Origin: JANRKT01 sp033763355
GTDB taxonomy: Bacteria; Bacteroidota; Bacteroidia; Chitinophagales; Chitinophagaceae
Direction of reading: 5' to 3'
Length of the DNA: 9,391 bases
Assembly (NCBI GenBank): GCA_033763355.1
Contig: JANRKT010000041.1
Coordinates: 1-9,391, forward strand
Of this stretch, positions 1 through 7,625 are shown one piece after another; position 1 is the first letter of the stretch, and every line of letters begins with the position of its first letter. The notes beneath the pieces were generated by a model that saw only the letters and a list, made by a program, of their open reading frames with translations, did no database searches and was not told the DNA's origin. The position numbers and the translations under genes are program-made.

Positions 1-1248
1 GGCCGGAAAGTTGAAGAAAACATTATCAATGGTGCAGTAAGCCGTGTCTTGTCTGCAAAAACCGAATGGGGTGAAATTCTGCAATGTGCCCACAACCCCC
101 ATATGCAGGTTATTATTTCCAATACCACTGAAACAGGCATTCAACTGGTAAATGATGATATCCGCCGCCATCCGCCGTTGTCTTTTCCCGGCAAGCTGCT
201 TTCCTTTCTTTATGAAAGATACAATGCCTTTGCAGGAAGCAGACAAAGCGGTATGGTAATCATCCCGACTGAACTTATTACTGATAACGGAAGAAAACTC
301 GAATCCATCGTGATGGAGCTTGCCCATCTCAACGGGCTTGAAGACGGGTTTATTCAATGGCTTGAAACCGCCAACCGTTTTTGCAATTCGCTTGTGGACA
401 GGATAGTGCCAGGCAAACCCGATACAACTGTAAAAGACAAAATTGAAAAAGAACTTGGGTACACAGATGAATTGCTCATTATGGCAGAAGCTTACAGCCT
501 TTGGGCCATTGAAGGCGATGATGAGATAAAGACTATCCTTTCTTTTGCAGCCGCCGATAATGGTGTGGTGATTGAAAAAGATATTACCCTGTTTCGTGAA
601 CTCAAGCTCAGGATGCTGAACGGAACACATACTTTGAGCTGCGGGCTTGCCCATCTCGCAGGTTTTGAAACAGTAAGGCAGGCCATGGAAGATGATAATA
701 TGTGCAGGTATATTGCAGACCTGATGCTGAATGAAATTGCACCTGCAATTCCATGGCACGTAAAAAAAGAAACGGCTGAAGAATTCGGCAAAAAAGTGCT
801 TGACCGTTTCCGCAACCCTTACATCAATCATCAATGGCTGAGCATTTCTATGCAATACACTTCTAAAATGAAGATGCGTAATGTACCGGTAATATTGAAG
901 TATGGGGAGCTGTTTAATGCCGTTCCTGAAAACATAGCTTTAGGCTTTGCTGCATACCTGTCGTTTATGCGGCCATTACAAAAACAACAGGACAGGTACT
1001 ATGGGGAGCAGGCAGGAAAAACTTACCTGCTGCAGGATGATTATGCAGGTTACTTTTATGAAAAATGGAGTACATTTAAACCGGCTGCACTGGCGGCAGA
1101 GGTTTTATCTGATATATCTTTATGGGGTGAGGACCTTTCTGCAATTCCGGGTTTTACTGAAAGTGTGGCCGGGAAAATGAATATGATATCAGAAGAAGGT
1201 GTTGTGCATACACTGCAGCGGCGCCTCTCTCAAAAAGCAGTAATATAA
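1..1248 (+). CDS. uxaB: Tagaturonate reductase (altronate oxidoreductase) UxaB, 5'-truncated by the window edge
   Basis: This enzyme (EC 1.1.1.58) reduces D-tagaturonate to D-altronate with NADH in the cytoplasm, the second step of galacturonate catabolism. The reading frame is open from base 1, so the true start lies outside the window. 415 residues are visible, and by comparison with the E. coli protein (about 483 residues) roughly 80 N-terminal residues, including the nucleotide-binding start of the Rossmann fold, are missing. Seen directly: SNTTETGI at about residues 40-47, FIQWLETANRFCNSLVDRIVPG near 118-139, the polyol/mannitol dehydrogenase-family catalytic signature KLRMLNGTH at about 202-210 (Lys, Asn and His spaced as in the family), and FRNPYINHQWLSIS further on, all matching UxaB. 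The in-frame TTG at 49 is not a credible start because homology continues upstream. The stop is 1 nt before uxaA, so the two are surely co-transcribed. The related fructuronate reductase UxuB is less likely given the neighbours. Confidence 0.95.
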   Translation, partial: GRKVEENIINGAVSRVLSAKTEWGEILQCAHNPHMQVIISNTTETGIQLVNDDIRRHPPLSFPGKLLSFLYERYNAFAGSRQSGMVIIPTELITDNGRKLESIVMELAHLNGLEDGFIQWLETANRFCNSLVDRIVPGKPDTTVKDKIEKELGYTDELLIMAEAYSLWAIEGDDEIKTILSFAAADNGVVIEKDITLFRELKLRMLNGTHTLSCGLAHLAGFETVRQAMEDDNMCRYIADLMLNEIAPAIPWHVKKETAEEFGKKVLDRFRNPYINHQWLSISMQYTSKMKMRNVPVILKYGELFNAVPENIALGFAAYLSFMRPLQKQQDRYYGEQAGKTYLLQDDYAGYFYEKWSTFKPAALAAEVLSDISLWGEDLSAIPGFTESVAGKMNMISEEGVVHTLQRRLSQKAVI

Positions 1249-1249
1249 C

Positions 1250-2896
1250 ATGAAGCAAAGGGTTTTGAAAATTCATCAGAAAGATAATGTACTGGTGGCA
1301 TTGTCTGATCTCTCCAAAGGAGAAATAATCAGTTACAACGGAACTTCTTACGAATTAAAAGATGCCATTCCCGCCAAGCATAAATTCTTCATGGAGAATA
1401 TGCAGGCAGGCGACGAAGTGATCATGTATGGCGTACTGGTTGGAAAAACGCTGCATTCAATTGTACGCGGCGGTTTAATGACAACGCAAAATGTAAACCA
1501 CGCAGCACGTGATTATGGCTACAGGGCCATAAATTACCAATGGCAACCACCCGATGTTTCAAACTTCAGGAATAAAACTTTTAATGGTTACCACCGCATC
1601 GACGGAAGGGTGGGCACCGCCAATTACTGGTTGTTTATCCCGACTGTTTTTTGTGAAAACCGTAACATGGATGTGATACGTGAAGCATTGCACAATGAAC
1701 TGGGTTATGCAGTTACAGAAAAATACAAAACATATACCAGGCACCTGGTTGAAGCATATAAAAAAGGGGAAGACATGAACAGCATATCATTTTCCCCGCT
1801 TTCAGCAGGAGAAGGACCGGGGCTAAGGTTGCTGCCCAATGTTGACGGCATTAAATTTCTCAACCACCAGGGCGGTTGCGGTGGCACAAGGCAGGATTCA
1901 GCAGTGTTAAGCAAGCTGCTTGCAGCTTATGCTGACCATCCTAATGTTGGGGGAGTTACCATATTGAGTTTGGGATGCCAGCACCTGCAGATCCCCGAAT
2001 TTATAAATGAAATTAAGCAGCGCAATCCCGGTTTTGATAAACCCCTTTATGTTTTTGAACAACAGCAGTCGCAAAGTGAAGAGCAATTGATTTCAGAAGC
2101 AATACGTAAAACATTTACCGGGTTAACAGAGATCAATAAACTGCAAAGAAAACCTGCTTCACTTGATAAACTCACTGTTGGCGTAAAATGCGGTGGAAGC
2201 GATGGTTTTAGCGGTATTTCGGCAAACCCTGCCGTAGGTTATTGTGCTGATTTAATTGTGGCGCTCGGCGGCAAGATTTTGCTGGCCGAATTTCCTGAAT
2301 TGTGCGGTGTTGAACAGGAAATGGTTGACCGCTGCATCAATAAGGAGGCCGCCGAAAAATTCATTCACCTCATGAAGAGTTACGACAATGAGGCGCACAA
2401 AGCCGGGTCCGGTTTTCACATGAACCCTTCTCCCGGCAATATTAAAGATGGTTTAATTACTGATGCCATAAAGAGTGCCGGCGCTGCCAAAAAGGGAGGC
2501 ACAGCCCCTGTTTCCGATGTACTGGATTATACTGAACCTGCTGTAAAACCAGGATTGAACCTTGTGTGCACCCCGGGTAATGATGTGGAAGCCACAACGG
2601 GCAAAGCCGCAAGCGGTGCAACACTTATTTTGTTTACTACAGGTTTAGGTACGCCCACCGGTAACCCTGTTTGCCCCACCATTAAACTGGCCACTAATTC
2701 GAGGCTGGCAAAAAGAATGAAGGATATTATTGATATAGATTGCGGCCCGGTTATAGAAGGAGAGAAAACAATTGAGCAGATGGGTGAAGAGATACTGGAA
2801 TACTGCATCAGGGCAGCCAGCGGCGAAGTGATACCGAAAGCAGTTCAGCTCAACCAGGATGATTTTATTCCGTGGAAGAGGGGTGTATCATTGTAG
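1250..2896 (+). CDS. uxaA: Altronate dehydratase UxaA, full length, with an in-frame repeat-like insert
   Basis: This enzyme (EC 4.2.1.7) dehydrates D-altronate to 2-keto-3-deoxy-D-gluconate; the family is metal dependent. The 548-residue protein has the two-domain layout of full-length UxaA. An N-terminal SAF domain covers about residues 1-85 and includes KHKF and GVLVGKTLHSIVRGG. A C-terminal catalytic domain follows from about residue 112. Its family motifs are GRVGTANYWLFIPT (119-132), HQGGCGGTRQD (206-216), LGCQ (241-244), KCGGSDGFSGISANP (313-327), NPSPGN (392-397), TPGNDVEATTGKAASG (441-456) and GLGTPTGNPVCPTIKLATNS (465-484). It is about 50 residues longer than the E. coli enzyme (about 495). 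Part of the excess lies before the GCGG motif, where residues 182-194 read SPLSAGEGPGLRL, a repeat-like segment described separately. The ATG at 1250 starts 1 nt after the uxaB stop and has A at -2 and -3. The gene probably relies on the upstream message for expression. Confidence 0.96.
   Translation: MKQRVLKIHQKDNVLVALSDLSKGEIISYNGTSYELKDAIPAKHKFFMENMQAGDEVIMYGVLVGKTLHSIVRGGLMTTQNVNHAARDYGYRAINYQWQPPDVSNFRNKTFNGYHRIDGRVGTANYWLFIPTVFCENRNMDVIREALHNELGYAVTEKYKTYTRHLVEAYKKGEDMNSISFSPLSAGEGPGLRLLPNVDGIKFLNHQGGCGGTRQDSAVLSKLLAAYADHPNVGGVTILSLGCQHLQIPEFINEIKQRNPGFDKPLYVFEQQQSQSEEQLISEAIRKTFTGLTEINKLQRKPASLDKLTVGVKCGGSDGFSGISANPAVGYCADLIVALGGKILLAEFPELCGVEQEMVDRCINKEAAEKFIHLMKSYDNEAHKAGSGFHMNPSPGNIKDGLITDAIKSAGAAKKGGTAPVSDVLDYTEPAVKPGLNLVCTPGNDVEATTGKAASGATLILFTTGLGTPTGNPVCPTIKLATNSRLAKRMKDIIDIDCGPVIEGEKTIEQMGEEILEYCIRAASGEVIPKAVQLNQDDFIPWKRGVSL
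1787..1831. repeat. Dispersed palindromic repeat (REP-like) embedded in frame within uxaA
   Basis: The segment reads SFSPLSAGEGPGLRL (UxaA residues 180-194). CCCCG at 1794-1798 faces CGGGG at 1818-1822 across an imperfect, partly decayed stem. I recall closely similar peptides of the form PLSFGEGPGVR scattered through unrelated Bacteroidota proteins, as expected when a short palindromic DNA element lands in coding sequence. It lies in a region between conserved blocks of the enzyme: the preceding helix ends at about YKKGEDM and conservation resumes at PNVDGIKFL. The match to a dispersed family is from memory; the position and the palindrome are seen in the sequence. The exact element borders are uncertain. 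Confidence 0.6.
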
Positions 2897-2956
2897 TAGG
2901 GTACATTCATTATTGCCGGCGCAGCTTAAAAGGTTGGGAGTTGTACAAAGTGCGTT

Positions 2957-2990
2957 CCTCTCCATTAAGAATACGATTGATGGTGAGAGG
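2957..2990. repeat. Imperfect inverted repeat in the uxaA-uxaC gap
   Basis: CCTCTC (2957-2962) pairs with GAGAGG (2985-2990). CATTAA (2963-2968) then pairs with TTGATG (2977-2982), including one G-T pair, across a 2-nt bulge (2983-2984) and an 8-nt loop. The stem is therefore 12 pairs. It sits in the 122-nt space between uxaA and uxaC and ends 28 nt before the chosen uxaC start. No T-run follows, so it is not a typical terminator. It could be a messenger-stabilising hairpin that tunes uxaC output, or another dispersed palindromic element. Nothing else is recognisable in the gap. Confidence 0.45.
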
Positions 2991-3018
2991 TTCACATCTT
3001 CATAAAAAATCAACAATC

Positions 3019-4488
3019 ATGAAGACAGCAGTTGGATTAAAAGATATTACTGCTTCGTCCGGGCAGGAAAAGGAAGAAGCTACCGTCAAAAAAACTTTTC
3101 TTGATGATAACTTTTTGCTGAATAACAAAACAGCACAACAACTCTACCACGAGTTTGGAGCACCCATGCCTGTTATTGATTATCACAACCACCTTCCGCC
3201 TGACCAGATAGCGAATGACATCAATTTTGAAAATGTAACTCAGGCGTGGTTATATGGCGATCATTATAAGTGGCGGGCCATGCGGGCCAATGGCATACCG
3301 GAAGAATACATAACCGGTAACAAAAGCGATTTTGAAAAATTTTTGAAATGGGCTGAAACCGTTCCCTATACTTTACGGAACCCGTTGTATCACTGGACAC
3401 ACCTTGAATTACAGCGTTATTTCGGCATGCAGGATATATTGTCGCCTTCAACCGCAGTAAAAGTTTACGAGGAGTGTACAGCAAAACTGCAAACCAAAGC
3501 ATATTCAGTTCGTAACCTGCTGCGCAAAATGAATATAAAAGTGGTGTGCACTACTGACGACCCCATTGACGACCTCGGCCATCACCAGAAAATAAAAGAA
3601 GAGGGTTTTGAAATAAAAGTATTGCCGGCTTTCAGGCCCGATAAAGCTATGAATGCGGAAGACGCTGCTGTTTTCAATAATTACCTTTCTAAACTTGAAA
3701 CTGCTGCAGATGTTTCAATAAACAATTTCAGTGATTACCTCAATGCATTAAAAAAGCGCCATGATTTTTTTGCTGCAATGGGCTGCTCTGTTTCTGATCA
3801 TGGACTGGAGCAATTGTATGCAGAAGATTATACGGAAGCGGAGATCATCAGCATATTTGATAAAGCAAGGAGCGGTAAAAATCTTTCTGTGGAAGAAAAC
3901 CTCAAATTCAAATCAGCCATGCTGGTGCAGTTTGCCTTGTGGGATGATGAAAAAGGCTGGGTGCAGCAATACCATATCGGCTCTTTGCGAAACAACAATT
4001 CGAGGATGATGAAGCAGCTTGGCCCTGACACAGGATGGGATTCAATTGGTGATTTTTCTCAGGCTAAAACACTTGCAAAATTCTTAGACCGTCTTGACAG
4101 GAATAACCAGCTTGCCAAAACCATCATTTATAACCTTAACCCGGCAGATAATGAACTCATCGCAACCATGGCCGGCAACTTTAATGATGGTTCCTTTCCG
4201 GGTAAAATACAGTTTGGTTCCGCCTGGTGGTTCCTCGACCAGAAAGACGGTATGATAAAGCAGATAAACGCTTTATCGAATATGGGGTTGCTGAGCCGTT
4301 TTGTTGGCATGCTTACGGACTCAAGAAGTTTTCTTTCTTTTCCGCGGCATGAGTATTTCAGGAGGATACTCTGTAATCTATTTGGAGAAGAAATGGAAAA
4401 CGGCGAATTGCCCAATGACATAAGCTGGACAGGAAAAGTGATTCAGGATATTTGTTACCTCAATGCCAAAAATTATTTCGGCTGGTGA
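3019..4488 (+). CDS. uxaC: Uronate isomerase UxaC (glucuronate/galacturonate isomerase)
   Basis: This enzyme (EC 5.3.1.12) isomerises D-galacturonate to D-tagaturonate, and D-glucuronate to D-fructuronate, as the first intracellular step. It belongs to the amidohydrolase-superfamily TIM barrels. The 489-residue protein matches E. coli UxaC along its length. Visible motifs are the metal-site DYHNHLPP (54-61, HxH), GDHYKWRAMR (80-89), NPLYHWTHLEL (121-131), CTTDDPIDDLGHH (177-189), RPDKA (206-210), SDHGL (259-263), WVQQYHIGSLRNNNSRM (314-330) and MLTDSRSFLSFPRHEYFRR (431-449). The frame is open further upstream, into uxaA, but the ATG at 3019 is the last in-frame start before the conserved region. 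It has an A-rich leader with A at -3 and -6. An ATG at 2980 is possible but lies inside a hairpin. About 24 residues precede the conserved start TFLDDNFLL. They are polar, unlike E. coli UxaC, and carry no signal peptide. A separate uxuB would be needed to use glucuronate. Confidence 0.96.
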   Translation: MKTAVGLKDITASSGQEKEEATVKKTFLDDNFLLNNKTAQQLYHEFGAPMPVIDYHNHLPPDQIANDINFENVTQAWLYGDHYKWRAMRANGIPEEYITGNKSDFEKFLKWAETVPYTLRNPLYHWTHLELQRYFGMQDILSPSTAVKVYEECTAKLQTKAYSVRNLLRKMNIKVVCTTDDPIDDLGHHQKIKEEGFEIKVLPAFRPDKAMNAEDAAVFNNYLSKLETAADVSINNFSDYLNALKKRHDFFAAMGCSVSDHGLEQLYAEDYTEAEIISIFDKARSGKNLSVEENLKFKSAMLVQFALWDDEKGWVQQYHIGSLRNNNSRMMKQLGPDTGWDSIGDFSQAKTLAKFLDRLDRNNQLAKTIIYNLNPADNELIATMAGNFNDGSFPGKIQFGSAWWFLDQKDGMIKQINALSNMGLLSRFVGMLTDSRSFLSFPRHEYFRRILCNLFGEEMENGELPNDISWTGKVIQDICYLNAKNYFGW

Positions 4489-4526
4489 CCTTCCGTTAAT
4501 GCCTTCCAAAACATGGCAAGCCAAAG

Positions 4527-5630
4527 ATGATAAACAGAACAAAAGATGAGGTGAACTTTGCAGCCGGCAGCCTTTCCTCTTCCGGAGGAAGCAGCAAAGG
4601 GGTTGTTTTATGTTTTGGAGAATTACTGCTCCGTTTTTCACCGGCGTTAAAAGGCGAATGGATCAAATCCCATTCAATGCCGGTATTTACCGGGGGTGCA
4701 GAGCTAAATGTGGCGCAGGCCCTGGCATTATGGAATATCCCCGTAAAGTATTTTACAGCATTACCGGATAATTACCTGAGTAAAGAAATTACCGGTTTTG
4801 TTTCTGCAAAAAATATTGATACCACATCTACACATTATTCAGGCAATCGCATTGGCGCCTATTATTTGCCGCAGGGCGCCGATTTAAAAAATGCAGGAGT
4901 AATTTATGACAGGGCAAATTCTTCTTTTGCTGAACTTAAACCGGGTATGATAAACTGGGATGATGTGCTGAAAGATGTAAACTGGTTTCATTTCAGTGCA
5001 ATATGCCCTGCACTTTCACAGGACACCGTATCGCTTTGTGAAGAGGCATTGCAGGCATGTGAACAAAAGGGCATCACCATATCTGTTGACCTGAACTACC
5101 GTTCAAAATTGTGGCAGTATGGCAAACAACCGCCTGAAGTAATGCCGCAACTGATGAAATATTGCAAAGTAGTAATGAGCAACATCTGGTCAACAGACAG
5201 CCTTTTGGGGATACCTGCTGCTGTTAAAGAAAGCGCAGGCAAAACAAAAGATGAATTGCTCGGGGCTGCAGGAAAAAGCATGAAACAAATACATCTAGAT
5301 TATCCCGGTGTTACCACTATCGCATATACCTTCAGGCTGGAGGATTATTATTTTGCTGTATTGCAGCACGGGCCTGAAATGGTGATTTCAGTAGAATACC
5401 CGATGCGGGGTGCAATTGATAAATCTGGAAGCGGTGATTGCTTTATGGCTGGATTAATATACGGGTTATACCATCATTACACGCCGCAGGCAATTGTTGA
5501 TTTTGCAACTGCAGCGGCATACCAGAAATTATTTGTAAAAGGGGATGCAACAGATAAAACAGCAGACCAGATAAAAAATTTTATACAGCAGCATGAGCAA
5601 AGAACAGCAAGCCCTGCAACTGGTGCTTGA
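4527..5630 (+). CDS. kdgK: 2-keto-3-deoxygluconate kinase KdgK (PfkB family)
   Basis: This kinase (EC 2.7.1.45) phosphorylates 2-keto-3-deoxygluconate with ATP to give KDPG. The 367-residue protein is a PfkB/ribokinase-type sugar kinase. VVLCFGELLLRFSP (26-39) is the usual N-terminal strand and substrate loop, TGGAELNVAQALALW (55-69) the sugar-binding Gly-Gly region, SVDLNYRSKLW (186-196) a core strand, and DKSGSGDCFMAGLIYG (298-313) the anion-hole and catalytic-base signature with Asp304 as the expected base. The ATG at 4527 is the only in-frame ATG before the domain. A GTG at 4551 is an alternative. Residues 1-24 form a serine/glycine-rich extension that most KdgK proteins lack and that coincides with a DNA inverted repeat (4571-4600). 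The gene starts 38 nt after uxaC, and its last 38 nt overlap kdgA. PfkB specificity is hard to read from sequence alone; the assignment to KDG rests on the neighbours and the CFGELLLR-type start. Confidence 0.92.
   Translation: MINRTKDEVNFAAGSLSSSGGSSKGVVLCFGELLLRFSPALKGEWIKSHSMPVFTGGAELNVAQALALWNIPVKYFTALPDNYLSKEITGFVSAKNIDTTSTHYSGNRIGAYYLPQGADLKNAGVIYDRANSSFAELKPGMINWDDVLKDVNWFHFSAICPALSQDTVSLCEEALQACEQKGITISVDLNYRSKLWQYGKQPPEVMPQLMKYCKVVMSNIWSTDSLLGIPAAVKESAGKTKDELLGAAGKSMKQIHLDYPGVTTIAYTFRLEDYYFAVLQHGPEMVISVEYPMRGAIDKSGSGDCFMAGLIYGLYHHYTPQAIVDFATAAAYQKLFVKGDATDKTADQIKNFIQQHEQRTASPATGA
4571..4600. repeat. Two-part inverted repeat inside the 5' end of kdgK
   Basis: An inner stem CTTCC (4579-4583) and GGAAG (4587-4591) has a 3-nt loop. 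An outer stem CCTTT (4571-4575) and AAAGG (4596-4600) is separated from it by an internal loop of 3 and 4 nt. The element encodes the serine/glycine-rich stretch of KdgK just before the kinase domain. It may be a chance structure, a 5' messenger hairpin, or a small palindromic insertion that lengthened the protein. Confidence 0.35.
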
Positions 5631-6255
5631 ACAAAAACTGGTGCCCCTGTATTACCATGATGATGCAGAGGTATGCGAAGGGGTATTAAAAGCATTGTAT
5701 GATGGGGGAATAAGGGCAGTTGAATTTACCAACCGGGGAGAAAATGCCCTGGATAATTTTATTGCCCTCCGCAAAATGACAGGCTCTGCCATGAGAGAGA
5801 TGCAACTGGGCATCGGGACCATTAAAACAGCAGCAGATGCAGAAATGTTTATTGCAGCAGGCGCTGATTTCATTGTTTGTCCGGTGGTAAACCCTGATGT
5901 GGCAAAGCTGGTTCACAAAGCAGGCTTATTGTGGGTACCCGGCTGTTTAACATCTACTGAAATATTTATTGCAGAATCAAACGGGGCGAAGCTGGTAAAA
6001 ATATTTCCGGGAAGTGTAGTGGGGCCATCGTATATAACTGCAATCAGGGAATTGTTTCCCGGTTTGTTGTTTATGCCAACCGGCGGGGTGGATACCACAA
6101 AAGAAAATATTAAAGCATGGTTTGACAACGGGGTGTGCGCTGTTGGTATGGGCAGTAAGCTCATCAGCAAAGAAAACATGCAGGGTAAGCATTATGATAA
6201 AATTACCCTTCTTACCAAAGATGTTATAAGTACAATAAATGCAATCAGCAAATAA
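5593..6255 (+). CDS. kdgA: KDPG aldolase (2-dehydro-3-deoxyphosphogluconate aldolase)
   Basis: This aldolase (EC 4.1.2.14, often also active as EC 4.1.3.16) cleaves KDPG to pyruvate and glyceraldehyde-3-phosphate and so links galacturonate to central metabolism. The 220-residue protein is a class I aldolase TIM barrel of normal length (E. coli Eda about 213). RAVEFTNRG (41-49) carries the conserved Glu44. LGIGTIKTAADAEMFIAAGADFIVCP (72-97) is the central region. VPGCLTSTE (115-123) is the active-site loop. KLVKIFPG (133-140) contains the Schiff-base lysine, expected to be Lys136, and PTGGV (162-166) is the phosphate-binding loop. The ATG at 5593 is inside the end of kdgK, giving a 38-nt overlap that implies translational coupling. 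The start fits the family, whose first helix is close to residue 5. The symbol eda would be equally valid. Confidence 0.95.
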   Translation: MSKEQQALQLVLEQKLVPLYYHDDAEVCEGVLKALYDGGIRAVEFTNRGENALDNFIALRKMTGSAMREMQLGIGTIKTAADAEMFIAAGADFIVCPVVNPDVAKLVHKAGLLWVPGCLTSTEIFIAESNGAKLVKIFPGSVVGPSYITAIRELFPGLLFMPTGGVDTTKENIKAWFDNGVCAVGMGSKLISKENMQGKHYDKITLLTKDVISTINAISK

Positions 6256-6320
6256 TCGTGGCGCTGGTTCTGTGAATAAAGTTCTATTACAAATTCTTAA
6301 ATCCCCAACAGGGCACCAAC

Positions 6321-7625
6321 ATGCAGCAAGCCATAGGAAAATATCGCTGGACAATATGTGCGCTGGTATTTTTTGCCACTACAATAAATTATCTCGACAG
6401 GGCGGTTATCAGCTTATTAAAGAATAACCTGGAAAAGGAATTCAACTGGTCCGAGTCTGATTACTCAAACATTGTAATTGCTTTCCAGTTGTCTTATGCC
6501 ATCGGTATGCTGTTTGCCGGAAGGCTTATTGATAAACTGGGAACCAAAATAGGGTATGCCCTTTCACTCATATTATGGAGCTTCGCAGCACTGGGCCATG
6601 CCCTTGTAAAAAGCACTTTTGGATTTGTAATAGCCAGAGCAGCGCTTGGCATCAGTGAAGCCGGTAATTTTCCTGCCGCAATTAAAACCATTGCAGAATG
6701 GTTCCCTAAAAAGGAAAGGGCGCTTGCAACAGGAATTTTCAATTCAGGCACCAATGTAGGCGCCATAATTGCCCCGCTTTCGGTACCGCTTATTGCAGAA
6801 AAACTGGGATGGCAGTGGGCTTTTATTTTAACAGGTGCGGTGGGTTTTATATGGTTACTGTTCTGGTTCTGGCTCTATGAAATTCCTGCCAAACAAAAAC
6901 GCTTAGGCAAACCGGAGTATGAATACATACACAGTGATGCAGACGAAACAAATAACAGCGCAGTTAATACAGGCAATGAAGCAAAGGTTTCATGGTCCCG
7001 CTTACTGGGGTATAAGCAGACATGGGCATTTGTTGTTGGAAAATTTTTAACGGACCCGGTATGGTGGTTTTATTTATTCTGGCTCCCTGCATTTTTAAAA
7101 GCTGAATATAAGATAGAAGGAACTGCTTCTGCTTTGCCAGTGGCGCTTGTATATACAATCGCTTCATTTGGAAGTATCATCGGCGGCTGGCTTCCGCTTT
7201 ACCTTATCAAAAAAGGATGGGCTGTATTTCGGGCAAGAAGGACATCCATGCTCATTTATGCCTTTTGCGTGGTGCCTGTGGTGTTTGCGCAATACCTCGG
7301 AAGTTTTAACATGTGGCTCGCTGTTTTAATGGTGGCGCTTGCTGCATCTGCACACCAGGCTTGGAGCGCCAATATTTTTACAACAGTATCTGACATGTTT
7401 CCTAAAAAAACTGTGGCTTCTGTTACCGGTATAGGAGGTATGGCCGGTGGCCTGGGTGGTATTATAATAGCCAAATTGGCTGGCTTGCTTTTCGATCATT
7501 ACAAAGCGCTTGGAAATATACAAACAGGTTATTATATTATGTTTTTTATCTGCGGGTCCGCTTATATTATTGCATGGCTGCTCATGCGCTTCCTCGTTCC
7601 AAAAATGAAGCGGGTAGATGTGTGA
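6321..7625 (+). CDS. exuT: MFS hexuronate (galacturonate/glucuronate) transporter ExuT
   Basis: This is a predicted inner-membrane proton symporter of the anion:cation symporter family of the major facilitator superfamily, bringing galacturonate (and probably glucuronate) into the cytoplasm. The 434 residues contain about 12 hydrophobic helices in two halves joined by a charged, polar loop (about residues 190-228). Family marks include INYLDR (22-27) in the first helix, motif A as GRLIDKLGTKIG (67-78), ARAALGISEAGNFPAAIKTI (105-124), WFPKKERALATGIFNSG (127-143) and TDPVWWFYLFWLPAFL (244-259). The start ATG at 6321 has A at -3 and -6 and gives the usual short cytoplasmic tail before RWTICALVFFATTINYLDR. 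It lies 65 nt after kdgA on the same strand and closes the operon. Related ACS carriers take galactonate or glucarate; the substrate here is inferred from the uxa genes. Confidence 0.92.
   Translation: MQQAIGKYRWTICALVFFATTINYLDRAVISLLKNNLEKEFNWSESDYSNIVIAFQLSYAIGMLFAGRLIDKLGTKIGYALSLILWSFAALGHALVKSTFGFVIARAALGISEAGNFPAAIKTIAEWFPKKERALATGIFNSGTNVGAIIAPLSVPLIAEKLGWQWAFILTGAVGFIWLLFWFWLYEIPAKQKRLGKPEYEYIHSDADETNNSAVNTGNEAKVSWSRLLGYKQTWAFVVGKFLTDPVWWFYLFWLPAFLKAEYKIEGTASALPVALVYTIASFGSIIGGWLPLYLIKKGWAVFRARRTSMLIYAFCVVPVVFAQYLGSFNMWLAVLMVALAASAHQAWSANIFTTVSDMFPKKTVASVTGIGGMAGGLGGIIIAKLAGLLFDHYKALGNIQTGYYIMFFICGSAYIIAWLLMRFLVPKMKRVDV

Noticed and set aside
49..51. TTG as the start codon of the first gene
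   Set aside because: The frame is open to base 1 and UxaB similarity continues upstream of this codon, so the gene is cut by the window edge.
2872..3018. Upstream in-frame start for uxaC overlapping the end of uxaA
   Set aside because: The 49 extra residues have no family similarity, cross the uxaA stop region and a hairpin, and lack a good start context. The ATG at 3019 fits better.
5977..6354. 125-codon open frame on the - strand over kdgA
   Set aside because: It is antisense to a clearly conserved aldolase and the kdgA-exuT gap, and its product has no recognisable features.
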